In this document: positions 24,895 through 33,390 of the stretch, piece after piece
Position numbering within the stretch: position 1 is the stretch's first letter
Layout: the number at the start of each line of letters is the position of its first letter
DNA from: Bacillus sp. 491mf
GTDB lineage: Bacteria > Bacillota > Bacilli > Bacillales > Bacillaceae_G
Direction: 5' to 3'
DNA: 64,000 bases
NCBI RefSeq assembly: GCF_900112415.1
Contig: NZ_FOLV01000004.1
Span: 124,001 to 188,000, forward strand
Notes under the pieces: generated by a model
What the model was told of the DNA's origin: nothing
Seen by the model: the letters and a program-made list of their open reading frames with translations, nothing else
The model's database searches: none
Program-made: the position numbers and the translations under genes

Positions 24895-25743
24895 ATGATG
24901 AACTTACTGTCCAACTCAGTGCAAATAAAGGAAAATGAACTGGAAAAAGTCTTAAAGGAAATTCAAAGCGGGCAAAAAACGTGGGATGAAGAGAACAAGA
25001 TTGATATTGTTAAAGCGATGATTAACCATATCGGTTCAACGGATAGTGAACTTAGAGAATGGATCTACAGTTCTTTTAATCAATTGATATTAGATAATAA
25101 ACTTGCGCATGAGTTTTTAGCGGAAATATTGGATTTTTGTTTAAGTGACTTGTTATTTAAAGGGATTGGAGAAAATGGGACAGACACTGTGTTTACAAGG
25201 TCATTTACCTCACTTTTAATAGCAGTCATTTTATACAAAGATAATGAGGATCATTTTATACCTCAATCCATTGTTTATAAAGTAAAAGATGAGTTAATTC
25301 ATTATATTAATTTGGAACAAGATCTAAGAGGATATGTCCCTGAAAAAGGATGGGCTCATAGTGTAGCACATGTGGCTGACGCTTGTGAGGAACTTGTAAA
25401 AAACGAAAAAATAGAACAAAAGTATTACTCAGAAATATTAGAAACGCTTTGGAAAAAAATATTTTGCACAAAAGGTGTTTATATCCATAATGAAGATGGG
25501 AGAATTATAACACCAATTCTAACAATGTTAAATCGAGGATTAGAGATAGAGAAAGTAGGGGCTTTAATCAAAGGTATACCAATGGAAATGAAATCTCAAA
25601 AAGAAGAGCTTGATGATGAACATTATTTGTTCCTAAAAGCAAACTGTAAGTCATTTTTAAAAAGTTTTTATGTAGAAATTGCTTCACATTCTAATTTGTT
25701 ATCACTGCAAAAAAATATTGAAACTTGCTTATCAGAAATTTAA
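24895..25743 (+). CDS. DUF2785 family protein
   Basis: A cytoplasmic helical protein of 282 residues. The family mark is GYVPEKGWAHSVAHVADACE near residue 152, with histidines that might bind a ligand or metal; the rest is built of helix pairs like an alpha solenoid. Function is unknown. An AGGAGG site precedes the ATG pair at 24895/24898. Its leader has a peptide ORF, a terminator and an RBS hairpin, which suggests regulated expression. Confidence 0.82.
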   Translation: MMNLLSNSVQIKENELEKVLKEIQSGQKTWDEENKIDIVKAMINHIGSTDSELREWIYSSFNQLILDNKLAHEFLAEILDFCLSDLLFKGIGENGTDTVFTRSFTSLLIAVILYKDNEDHFIPQSIVYKVKDELIHYINLEQDLRGYVPEKGWAHSVAHVADACEELVKNEKIEQKYYSEILETLWKKIFCTKGVYIHNEDGRIITPILTMLNRGLEIEKVGALIKGIPMEMKSQKEELDDEHYLFLKANCKSFLKSFYVEIASHSNLLSLQKNIETCLSEI

Positions 25744-25924
25744 AGGCTTTATTACTTGTTCAACTAGCAGGGACGTAAATGAAAGCAGATGCGTAGATTT
25801 TGGCTATCCGACTTAGGATAGCTTTTCTTAATCACATTCTTAGCATCGAACATTTAGGTATAAGTTGAAAACTGAAACTTTAATAAACCAAATATGGTTA
25901 AGTTTATGTTATCGGAGGGTGGCA

Positions 25925-26317
25925 ATGAGCAATAATTACAAACAAATAATTAGATTTGTTTTTGTAGGATGTATGAATACATTAAACTACTGGCTCCTTT
26001 ATTTATTATTTTCTCATGTTTTCCATTTTCATCATTTAACCGCACATAGTATAGCTTTTATAGTGAGTATGATCGGTTCTTTTTTTATGAATACATACTT
26101 TACGTATAAAACAAAAGTAACATTAAAGAAATTTTTACAATTTCCGTTAACGTATATTGTAAACTTTATAATTACGACAGTTAGTATTTATGTTTTAGTG
26201 GATGTATTAAATTTAAATAAGGATATAGCACCTCTGATTTCATCTGTAATTGCAATTCCTTTTACATTTGCAATTTCTAAAAAAATATTAGTCCCCAAAA
26301 AAGAAGCTATGGTATAA
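25925..26317 (+). CDS. GtrA-family membrane protein
   Basis: A membrane protein of 130 residues with four TM segments, related to flippase-like GtrA proteins that help move lipid-linked sugars for surface glycosylation. Family blocks are IIRFVFVGCMNTLNYWLLY at the N-terminus and FFMNTYFTYKTK in the middle. I start at ATG 25925 because CGGAGGGTG precedes it; upstream in-frame codons lack a site. No glycosyltransferase gene is adjacent. Confidence 0.85.
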   Translation: MSNNYKQIIRFVFVGCMNTLNYWLLYLLFSHVFHFHHLTAHSIAFIVSMIGSFFMNTYFTYKTKVTLKKFLQFPLTYIVNFIITTVSIYVLVDVLNLNKDIAPLISSVIAIPFTFAISKKILVPKKEAMV

Positions 26318-26329
26318 AACATATTATAA

Positions 26330-26366
26330 AACCTTACAAAGCTGTCATATTGATGTAAGGTTATTA
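26330..26366 (+). terminator. Terminator-like hairpin after gtrA-type gene
   Basis: AACCTTACA and TGTAAGGTT form the stem; the T-run after it is weak (TTATTAG). Confidence 0.55.
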
Positions 26367-26459
26367 GATAGTTCATATACTATTTCGATGTGATAATGAA
26401 AGCATAAGAAATACACACCTAGAAAAAATATAATAGAACGAGGTAACTTTTAAAACTGT

Positions 26460-26492
26460 CATTTATACTTTTGGGAGTTACTTGACGTTTAC
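26460..26492 (+). mobile_element. Third remnant of the IS66-like end
   Basis: GGGAGTTACTTGACGTTTAC repeats the last 20 bases of the ends at 5007 and 13857. The inner side is more decayed. It lies just upstream of the next lipoprotein gene. Confidence 0.5.
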
Positions 26493-26549
26493 TTTCTAAA
26501 TGTAAACAATAAATAGGTGGATTTGTACGAATTTAGGAGAGATGAAGAA

Positions 26550-26999
26550 ATGTTGATAAAAAAAGCTTTGTTATTTTTGTTTATGCTGGTAATTGGTTTA
26601 ACAGGCTGCTCTATGATTGAAGAAGGTAAGAATTCAATTGACTATGCTCAAAAGGCAATAGACTATGTTAATGAAGTGAGTGCGTTTGCAAATGAAGCGC
26701 CGGGATTAGTAGAAAAAGCAATCAACGATAGTGCCGCCCGCAAAGAATTAGAAACTAGACTCAGAGAAATCCAAAAGGATATTCCAGCTTTTAATGAATT
26801 GACACCTCCTGATGTAGCAAAGGATATGCATCAGCAAATTGTTGGATATAATGAAAAGTTAAATGAATTAATTGATACAACTTTGAAGAAGATAGAAGAA
26901 GGAAAAATGGATGTAGAACAATTCAAAAATTCGGAGCTTATGCAGACAATTCAACAAGTTCAAGACTTAAAAGATAAGATTCAAAATTTAGGTCAGTAA
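26550..26999 (+). CDS. DUF6376-type lipoprotein
   Basis: Lipoprotein of 149 residues. The signal peptide MLIKKALLFLFMLVIGLTGC ends in a lipobox. The mature part is almost wholly helical with a SIDYAQKAIDYVNEVSAFAN block and a C-terminal coiled-coil-like stretch. I choose ATG 26550 because AGGAGAG is seven bases upstream; an 11-codon extension has no site. The family is common in Bacillus and uncharacterised. A strong terminator follows. Confidence 0.75.
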   Translation: MLIKKALLFLFMLVIGLTGCSMIEEGKNSIDYAQKAIDYVNEVSAFANEAPGLVEKAINDSAARKELETRLREIQKDIPAFNELTPPDVAKDMHQQIVGYNEKLNELIDTTLKKIEEGKMDVEQFKNSELMQTIQQVQDLKDKIQNLGQ

Positions 27000-27008
27000 A
27001 TATAGTCT

Positions 27009-27042
27009 AAAAAAATTCCGTTATGTATAACGGAATTTTTTC
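27009..27042 (+). terminator. Terminator of the DUF6376-type gene
   Basis: AAAAATTCCGTTA and TAACGGAATTTTTT form a perfect stem with a tiny loop. Confidence 0.92.
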
Positions 27043-27593
27043 AATTGCCATCAATGATATTCATAAAAATAAGCCAGTTATTTGTCCAATGCCGATGCGA
27101 AGAACGATGGACATAATTTTTAAGTTGTTTCCATTAGTTTACAGAAAATTAATGAGGTTTGTATGTAAAGTAAGTAGAGAAGTTCGTATGAATTTATGAA
27201 AAATATGCTATTAAAAAAGAAAAACTCATCACTTGCATTTGAAAAGTCTTTAACATATGCAGTATATCTTCTTGCTGTAAATATGTTATTCTTAAAATAT
27301 AATACCAAAAAATCACAGTAGATATTATTTATTTTGGTTACATTTCAAGAATAAATGATAGAGGCGTTTGCGAGGAATTATTTGATTATTATAAAAAGAA
27401 AGGGAAGTTTAGGTGCTTATGTAGGTAGGGCACCACATATAGGAGCAGAGGAAACTCTAGTTAAATATGATAACGCTATAAAAATTCCTCTTCTATTTAT
27501 TTGTAAAAAATCACAAGGTTTGAGATCGGCATCTTTTTGGATATTAGGAGAATATTTAGAAATTGCTATTTAAGGATATAGGGGTGAATCAAT
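27043..27593. other. Region of unassigned short ORFs
   Basis: Two short frames overlap as ATGA at 27196: one of 36 codons from 27089 (starting MPMRRTMDIIFKLFPLVYRK) and one of 41 codons from 27196 with a hydrophobic stretch TYAVYLLAVNMLFLKY. A third open frame spans 27355-27573 (72 codons, ending LGEYLEIAI). None has a good ribosome binding site and I recognise none; they may be gene remains. Confidence 0.3.
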
Positions 27594-27803
27594 ATGAATC
27601 GTAAAATAAAAATATTAAAATACATTATGATTATAATGGCTTGTCTTGCTATTTTTGGTACAATTTTACCAAATGCATTAGATCCAAACGAAACAATGGC
27701 GGGTAAAATTTCGATTGCAACTTTTGGTACAATAGCTACTTGTTTACTATTTTCTATTACTTATTTCATTTTAAAAAAAGTGATTGTAAGAGGAGAAAAA
27801 TAA
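27594..27803 (+). CDS. Small membrane protein, 69 residues
   Basis: Two TM segments (about residues 9-25 and 44-63) joined by a polar loop, with a basic C-terminus. TATAGGGGTG precedes the ATG at a suitable distance. No family recognised. The sequence between it and 27960 has another short decayed frame. Confidence 0.55.
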   Translation: MNRKIKILKYIMIIMACLAIFGTILPNALDPNETMAGKISIATFGTIATCLLFSITYFILKKVIVRGEK

Positions 27804-27960
27804 TAAGAGGAAACTGTAGAATTAGAATTTCAAAAGCTATTTAAAAGAGAAACTGAAGAAAATCAGTACTTATTTTGTGATTTTTATAATTTTAAAATGA
27901 TTAACGAATGAAAATTAAGCTGGGCTAATACAATTTTAACGGGAAGGTAGAATATATAAT

Positions 27961-28242
27961 ATGATTTTAGGAATTTCGTATTTTGACATCTTTCTTTTCA
28001 TAATTATTTTTTCATTCTTTTTTATTTTTTGGAGATTAAATGTATGGTATAACAAGAAATATAATGTTCCTAAGGTGTTTCAATGGCTTCCTAAAAGCTG
28101 GGGGAGAAGAAAAGTTTCAGAACACTTATCTCAATTAAATGAACAATTGGCAGATGAAGGGAAAGGAATATGGGTTACAACTTATGCTGTAGATTTATAC
28201 ATTTTAACGATTCCTCTTACAGTAAAAAAATATAAATCTTAG
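27961..28242 (+). CDS. Small membrane-anchored hypothetical protein, 93 residues
   Basis: A strongly hydrophobic N-terminal segment (FLFIIIFSFFFIFW, about residues 11-24) anchors a basic, polar domain containing VFQWLPKSWGRRKVSEHLSQ. GGGAAGG lies upstream of the ATG. Unknown function. Confidence 0.5.
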   Translation: MILGISYFDIFLFIIIFSFFFIFWRLNVWYNKKYNVPKVFQWLPKSWGRRKVSEHLSQLNEQLADEGKGIWVTTYAVDLYILTIPLTVKKYKS

Positions 28243-28264
28243 GTGATAAATATATAGTTACAGT

Positions 28265-28301
28265 AAAGGCCTTTTATTTTAATTAAAGGGTCTTTTCTTT
28301 T
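28265..28301 (+). terminator. Weak terminator
   Basis: AAAGGCCTTTT pairs through G-U with AAAGGGTCTTTT, followed by CTTTT. Confidence 0.4.
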
Positions 28302-28330
28302 AGAGATTTTTGTGAATATTGCAGTTACTA

Positions 28331-28383
28331 GAGTCAACTCCCACCACTTGTGAACGCTAACACGTTTTGAAGTGGGGGCTTGA
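28331..28383 (-). mobile_element. Possible IS200/IS605-family end hairpin
   Basis: GTCAACTCCCACCACTT and GAAGTGGGGGCTTG form a long imperfect hairpin of the type found at the right end of IS605-family elements after tnpB. No tnpB or tnpA is present nearby. A similar GAGTCAACTC-plus-hairpin sequence occurs at 47784-47822. Confidence 0.4.
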
Positions 28384-28546
28384 AAAAAGCGTGTATGAAT
28401 TTGATCTTTTAAAAACTAAGTTATTCTTTTGCTAAAACGATAAAAAGGGATGATGTGTTTCTTTATACAGATACATATCTCTGAACATGTCACTAATGAG
28501 TAATAAAGATAAAAACATGTATGTAACTAACAACCAAAAGAAACAA

Positions 28547-28590
28547 TTGACATATAATAGTATCAGTTTAAAATAAAAGTGAGTACTCAC
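28547..28590 (+). promoter_or_regulatory. Promoter and TetR-type operator of the exporter operon
   Basis: A -35 TTGACA (28547-28552) and -10 TAAAAT (28569-28574) are 16 bases apart. The perfect palindrome GTGAGTACTCAC (28579-28590) covers the start of transcription and is a typical TetR-family operator, probably bound by the TetR protein encoded as the third gene. Confidence 0.75.
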
Positions 28591-28617
28591 TCATAAAAAT
28601 GAAGAGGAGGAAAATTT

Positions 28618-29346
28618 ATGTCTCCAACTAATGAGGCAGTATTGGTTAAAGGAGTTTCCAAGTACTTTGGCAAGAAACAAGTAATTCAAGATATTTCATT
28701 TTCTGTTCGTGAAGCTGAAATTTTTGGTTTAGTCGGTCCTTCTGGTTCGGGGAAGACGACACTTATTAAAATGATTGCTGGTATTAGCGAAGCAACATCA
28801 GGGGATGTAACGGCACTGCAAACAGTTATGCCGAATTTGAATGGCATGAAACATATTGGATATATGGCGCAAGCAGATGCATTGTATGAGGAGTTATCTG
28901 CTTATGAAAATGCTGATTTTATTGCGACAATGTATGGGTTAAAGGGAAAACAAAAGAGAGAACGTATATATGAAGTATTTGAGCTTGTGCAGCTATCTGA
29001 TGATGCCAAAAAGCAAGTGCAGCATTTTTCTGGTGGAATGAAGAAGCGCTTATCACTTGCTATGTCACTTTTGCATGAACCAAAGCTTCTGATTTTAGAT
29101 GAACCGACAGTTGGAATTGATCCTGTTCTTCGAAAATCAATTTGGGATAAGTTTTATGAACTGAAAAAACAAGGAACAACAATTATAGTGACAACGCACA
29201 TTATGGATGAGGCAGAGTTTTGTGAACGTCTGGGCTTAATTCGTGAAGGGAAGTTAATCGCAACTGGTTCTCCGATAGAATTAAAAGAGCGAACAACATC
29301 TGGGCGTATTGAGGATGTCTTTTTATTGGAAGGAGCGATGGAATGA
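28618..29346 (+). CDS. ABC-2 exporter ATP-binding protein
   Basis: ATPase of 242 residues for a drug- or lipid-type exporter. Walker A GPSGSGKTT, signature FSGGMKKRLSLAMS and Walker B LLILDEPTVGID are all present. GAGGAGG precedes the ATG. It overlaps the permease gene by four bases (ATGA) and is first in a four-gene unit under a TetR-type operator. Confidence 0.9.
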   Translation: MSPTNEAVLVKGVSKYFGKKQVIQDISFSVREAEIFGLVGPSGSGKTTLIKMIAGISEATSGDVTALQTVMPNLNGMKHIGYMAQADALYEELSAYENADFIATMYGLKGKQKRERIYEVFELVQLSDDAKKQVQHFSGGMKKRLSLAMSLLHEPKLLILDEPTVGIDPVLRKSIWDKFYELKKQGTTIIVTTHIMDEAEFCERLGLIREGKLIATGSPIELKERTTSGRIEDVFLLEGAME

Positions 29347-30365
29347 TGAGAGTATTTGGAGTTGTAAGCCGTATTATTCGCCAATTTTTCCGAGATAAAC
29401 GGTCGCTTGCACTTATGTTCGGAGCACCGATGCTACTGCTTTGGCTTCTTTCACTTGTATTTACACAAAAAGACTACAAGCCTCATATTGCTTTAGTTGA
29501 TGTACCGGCACCAATTGTAGATGCAATGAAAAAACAAGATGCTTCTATTTATGAGTACGATAAAGACAAGGCACATAAGAAATTAGAAGATCAAGCAATT
29601 GATGCAATAATTACTATAGATCATGGAAAGATGAAAGTAACGTTAGAAGGCAGTGATTCATCGAAAAATCGTGCTGTCATGCAAGTTTTGCAAAAAGGTA
29701 TGGAGAAAAAAGAAACGACAACTATGAAGCCTGAAGTTTCTTTTTTACATGGATCAGCTGATTTTACGATGTTTGATGGATTAGGCCCGGTATTAATTGG
29801 TTTCTTTACATTCTTCTTCGTCTTTATTTTATCAGGCGTTTCATTTGTTAGGGAGCGTTTAAGCGGTACGTTGGAACGATTATTATCGACTCCAATTCGG
29901 CGCTGGGAAATTGTTGTAGGTTATATAATTGGATTTGGGATTTTTGCGTTTTTTCAATCCGTACTCATTGTTAGTTTTTCTGTGTATGTCTTAGATTTAT
30001 ATGTTGCAGGTTCACCTTGGCTCACGTTATTGATTACATGTATGCTTTCATTAACAGCGTTAACTCTGGGAACGTTTTTATCGGCATATGCAAACAACGA
30101 GTTTCAAATGATACAGTTTATCCCATTGGTTATTGTACCGCAAATTTTCTTTTCTGGTTTATTTCCGATTGAGTCTATGAATAGGTGGTTACAGCTATTA
30201 GGAAAGTTATTTCCATTAACATACGGTGCAGATGCGATGCGGCAAGTTATGATTCGAAATCAAGGGTTTAGCGAAATTGCTGGTGATCTCGGGGTTTTAT
30301 TAATATTTGCGATTGTGTTTACATTCGGTAACGTGTTTGCTTTGAAGAAGCATAGAAGAATATAA
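29343..30365 (+). CDS. ABC-2 type exporter permease
   Basis: Membrane partner of 340 residues. One TM near 24-40, an extracellular domain of about 110 residues, then five TM segments with the ABC-2 block FVRERLSGTLERLLSTPIRR around residues 168-187. This is the YhfE/DrrB-like layout seen in exporters of antibiotics and other toxic compounds. Substrate unknown. Confidence 0.88.
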   Translation: MMRVFGVVSRIIRQFFRDKRSLALMFGAPMLLLWLLSLVFTQKDYKPHIALVDVPAPIVDAMKKQDASIYEYDKDKAHKKLEDQAIDAIITIDHGKMKVTLEGSDSSKNRAVMQVLQKGMEKKETTTMKPEVSFLHGSADFTMFDGLGPVLIGFFTFFFVFILSGVSFVRERLSGTLERLLSTPIRRWEIVVGYIIGFGIFAFFQSVLIVSFSVYVLDLYVAGSPWLTLLITCMLSLTALTLGTFLSAYANNEFQMIQFIPLVIVPQIFFSGLFPIESMNRWLQLLGKLFPLTYGADAMRQVMIRNQGFSEIAGDLGVLLIFAIVFTFGNVFALKKHRRI

Positions 30366-30390
30366 TGGAAAGAAAAAAAGGAGTATGTCA

Positions 30391-31044
30391 ATGAAAGAGG
30401 ATTGGCTAGAAGAATTAATTGCCGCCACGGGGACAGATAAGCGCAATGAACGGCAAATGCGCATTTTAGAAGCGGCAGTAGACATGTTTAGTGAAAAAGG
30501 ATATTCGGCAACTTCAACGAGTGAAATAGCGAAGCGTGCCGGTGTAGCAGAGGGAACGATTTTCCGTTACTATAAAACGAAAAAAGATTTGTTGTTTGCG
30601 GTTGTAATGCCAACGTTAACGAAGTTTGCTGCTCCGTTTTTTGTGCAAACTTTTGCGAAAGAAATATTTAAAAATACGTATGAATCATATGAAAATTTCC
30701 TACGCACGGTTATTCGAAATCGCTATGAGTTTGCGAGAAAACATTTTCCAATGCTGAAAATTTTAATGCAAGAAGTACCGTTTCAACCAGAACTGAAAGA
30801 TGAAATTCAGCAATTACTTGCAAAGGAAATTTACTCTCGTTTTGAAAACATTGTTGACCATTTTCAGAAACAAGGACAAATTATTGAACTCCCAACACCA
30901 GCTGTACTACGATTCACCTTATCAGCTGTTATTGGCTTAATCTTAACTCGTTTTTTATTACTACCAGAAGAACAATGGGATGATGAGGTAGAAATCGAAT
31001 CTACTGTTCAATTCATTTTATACGGGCTAACACCTCGGAGGTAA
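30391..31044 (+). CDS. TetR-family repressor
   Basis: DNA-binding regulator of 217 residues. The N-terminal helix-turn-helix reads TSTSEIAKRAGVAEGTIFRY. The ATG at 30391 is used because AAAGGAG is seven bases upstream; the ATG at 30385 nearly touches that site. It is co-transcribed with the exporter and is the obvious candidate for binding the GTGAGTACTCAC palindrome at 28579, giving autoregulation relieved by the exported substrate. Confidence 0.88.
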   Translation: MKEDWLEELIAATGTDKRNERQMRILEAAVDMFSEKGYSATSTSEIAKRAGVAEGTIFRYYKTKKDLLFAVVMPTLTKFAAPFFVQTFAKEIFKNTYESYENFLRTVIRNRYEFARKHFPMLKILMQEVPFQPELKDEIQQLLAKEIYSRFENIVDHFQKQGQIIELPTPAVLRFTLSAVIGLILTRFLLLPEEQWDDEVEIESTVQFILYGLTPRR

Positions 31045-31048
31045 GCAG

Positions 31049-32017
31049 ATGAGGCAATTTGTAAAACCAACAGTTGTCGTAAGTAAATGTTTAGAATTTG
31101 AAGCATGCCGTTATAACGGTGATAAGCTGTCCGATGCAACAGTACGTAATCTACAGCCTTATGTAGAATTTATTCCAGTTTGTCCAGAAGTGGAGATTGG
31201 ACTTGGAATTCCAAGAGAAACAATTCGCATTGTCGAACAAGATGGTATGAAAAAATTAGTGCAGCCATCAACAAGTGCTGATTTAACGGAGAAAATGCAA
31301 CAATTTTCAAATGTCTTTTTAGCTTCTTTACCAGATGTGGATGGTTTCATTTTGAAAAATAGGTCACCGAGCTGCGGAACGCGTGATGTGAAAATATATG
31401 CTGGATTAGGAAAGGCACCCACAAAAGGCAAAGGCGCCGGGTTATTTGGTAGTGCAGTTTTAGCGAAATTTTCACATTTAGCGATTGAGGAAGAAGGAAG
31501 ATTGTCGAACTTTATCATCCGCGAACATTTTTTGACACAGCTATTTACAATTTCACATTTTAAAACATTGAAGAAAAATAAAAGTATGAAAGCATTAGTT
31601 GAATTTCAGTCTGATCATAAGTACTTATTCATGGCGTACAATCAAACGAAGCAAAAAGAATTAGGTCGCGTCATTGCGAATAAGGAAAAACAATCGATTG
31701 ATGAAGTGTTTGCGAAATATGAGGAAATATTGTATGTATTGTTAAATCGTACACCGCGGTATACATCAAATATTAACGTATGTCAGCATATTTTTGGGTA
31801 TTTTAAAAATAAGTTAAAGAAAGAAGAAAAGGATCATTTTCTTTCTTTACTTAGTAAGTATGCAGAAAAGAAAATACCTTTAAGCAGTTTACTTACCATT
31901 TTAAAATCGTGGGCAATACGTTTTGAAGACACATATTTATTGAGACAAACATATTTTGAACCGTATCCAGAAATGTTAGTGGAAATCACAGATTCTGGAA
32001 AGGGTCGAGATTATTAA
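31049..32017 (+). CDS. DUF523 and DUF1722 two-domain protein (YbgA-like)
   Basis: The N-terminal DUF523 domain has SKCLEFEACRYNG, VCPEVEIGLG and LKNRSPSCGTRDV (conserved cysteines that could bind a cluster), and the C-terminal half from about residue 185 is DUF1722 with HFKTLKKNKSMKALVEFQSD. The total is 322 residues, normal for the fused E. coli YbgA/YbbK-type architecture. It begins five bases after the TetR stop (AGGAGGT inside the tetR end). A DUF523 domain has been linked to thiouracil desulfurases in other bacteria; function here is inferred only. Confidence 0.82.
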   Translation: MRQFVKPTVVVSKCLEFEACRYNGDKLSDATVRNLQPYVEFIPVCPEVEIGLGIPRETIRIVEQDGMKKLVQPSTSADLTEKMQQFSNVFLASLPDVDGFILKNRSPSCGTRDVKIYAGLGKAPTKGKGAGLFGSAVLAKFSHLAIEEEGRLSNFIIREHFLTQLFTISHFKTLKKNKSMKALVEFQSDHKYLFMAYNQTKQKELGRVIANKEKQSIDEVFAKYEEILYVLLNRTPRYTSNINVCQHIFGYFKNKLKKEEKDHFLSLLSKYAEKKIPLSSLLTILKSWAIRFEDTYLLRQTYFEPYPEMLVEITDSGKGRDY

Positions 32018-32045
32018 ACAAAATAATACAAAATTCGTCTTTTTT

Positions 32046-32083
32046 ATTCCTATGTTGTTGTAGAACAATGTAGGAATTTTTTT
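32046..32083 (+). terminator. Terminator of the exporter operon
   Basis: ATTCCTA..TTGTT and AACAA..TAGGAAT form the stem, followed by TTTTTTTG. Confidence 0.88.
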
Positions 32084-32230
32084 GTGCATCAGTATAGATT
32101 CTGTTTTACAATTAAATTGTGACAGAATTGTAGCAATTATCTTACTACTATTCGTTCTTTTCCTAGAGTAATGTTTGTACTATATACACGCACGCTGTCG
32201 AAATAACGAATTCGATAAGGGGTGTGACAA

Positions 32231-33376
32231 ATGGAATTTACTCTTACTAGAGAAAAACAAATGATTAAAGAAATGGTGCGCGACTTTGCTGAAAAGGAAA
32301 TCGCTCCGAAGGCTGTGTATTACGACAAAACGGCAGAATTCCCATACGAAACGTTTCAAAAAATGGGCGAACTTGGTTTGTTAGGAATCCCATTCCCTGA
32401 AGAATACGGTGGTTCTGGCGGCGATACGTTATCGTATGCACTAGCAGTTGAAGAAATTGGCCGTGCTTGTGGTGGCACAGGATTAAGTTATGCGGCAACA
32501 ATCTCACTGGGTGCTTCTCCAATTTATTATTTTGGTACAGAAGAACAAAAACAAAAATATTTAGTTCCAATGGCATCGGGTAAGACACTTGGTGCATTTG
32601 GATTAACGGAGCCAAATGCTGGGTCTGATGCAGGCGGCACACAAACGAAAGCAGTATTGGATGGCGATGAATATGTAATTAATGGCGAGAAGTGCTGGAT
32701 TACAAATGCTGAGTATGCAAATACGATTATTGTAACCGCTATCAACGGTGTTGAAGAAAACGGCAAAAAACGTATTTCTGCTTTTATCGTTCCAACAAAT
32801 AGCGAAGGATTAACAATTTCTAGTCCATACGACAAAATGGGTGTTCGTGCTTCTAATACATGTGAAATTGTTTTAGATGGCGTTCGTGTACCGAAGGAAA
32901 ATATTCTTGGGGATGTAAATAAAGGATTTAAACAATTTTTATATACGTTAGATGGTGGTCGTATTTCGATTGCTGCATTAGCAGTAGGGATTGCTCAATC
33001 TGCATTTGAGCGCGCACTGCAATATGCAAAAGAACGCAAGCAATTTGGCCGTTCTCTATCAAACTTTCAAGCAATTCAATTTAAATTAGCAGATATGGCA
33101 ACAGAAATTGAATTGGCGCGCAATATGGTACATAAGGCTGCTTGGTTAAAAGACAATGATAAACCATTTGGAAAAGAAGCTGCGATGGCAAAACTTTTTG
33201 CATCTGAAACAGCAAGCCGTGTATCTAACCAAGCGGTGCAAATTCATGGTGGTTACGGATATATGCGTGAGTATGAAGTAGAGCGTCATATTCGTGATGC
33301 AAAGCTATTAGAAATTGGTGAAGGTACTTCTGAAATTCAACGTCTCGTAATTTCAAGACATTTAGGATGTCGCTAA
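32231..33376 (+). CDS. Isovaleryl-CoA dehydrogenase-type acyl-CoA dehydrogenase
   Basis: FAD enzyme of 381 residues that begins the specific leucine breakdown route by oxidising isovaleryl-CoA to 3-methylcrotonyl-CoA. Family blocks are FGLTEPNAGSDAGGTQTKA and YGYMREYEVERHIRDAK, with the C-terminal EIGEGTSEIQRLVISRHL. It corresponds to YngJ of B. subtilis. The neighbours (biotin carboxylase, HMG-CoA lyase, carboxyltransferase) fix the substrate as a leucine intermediate more than the sequence alone does. An AAGGGGTGTG site precedes the ATG. Confidence 0.88.
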   Translation: MEFTLTREKQMIKEMVRDFAEKEIAPKAVYYDKTAEFPYETFQKMGELGLLGIPFPEEYGGSGGDTLSYALAVEEIGRACGGTGLSYAATISLGASPIYYFGTEEQKQKYLVPMASGKTLGAFGLTEPNAGSDAGGTQTKAVLDGDEYVINGEKCWITNAEYANTIIVTAINGVEENGKKRISAFIVPTNSEGLTISSPYDKMGVRASNTCEIVLDGVRVPKENILGDVNKGFKQFLYTLDGGRISIAALAVGIAQSAFERALQYAKERKQFGRSLSNFQAIQFKLADMATEIELARNMVHKAAWLKDNDKPFGKEAAMAKLFASETASRVSNQAVQIHGGYGYMREYEVERHIRDAKLLEIGEGTSEIQRLVISRHLGCR

Positions 33377-33390
33377 GGGGAGGGTTCACT

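Noticed and set aside
27120-27308. Minus-strand 62-codon ORF
   Set aside because: No ribosome binding site and an A+T-rich random composition.
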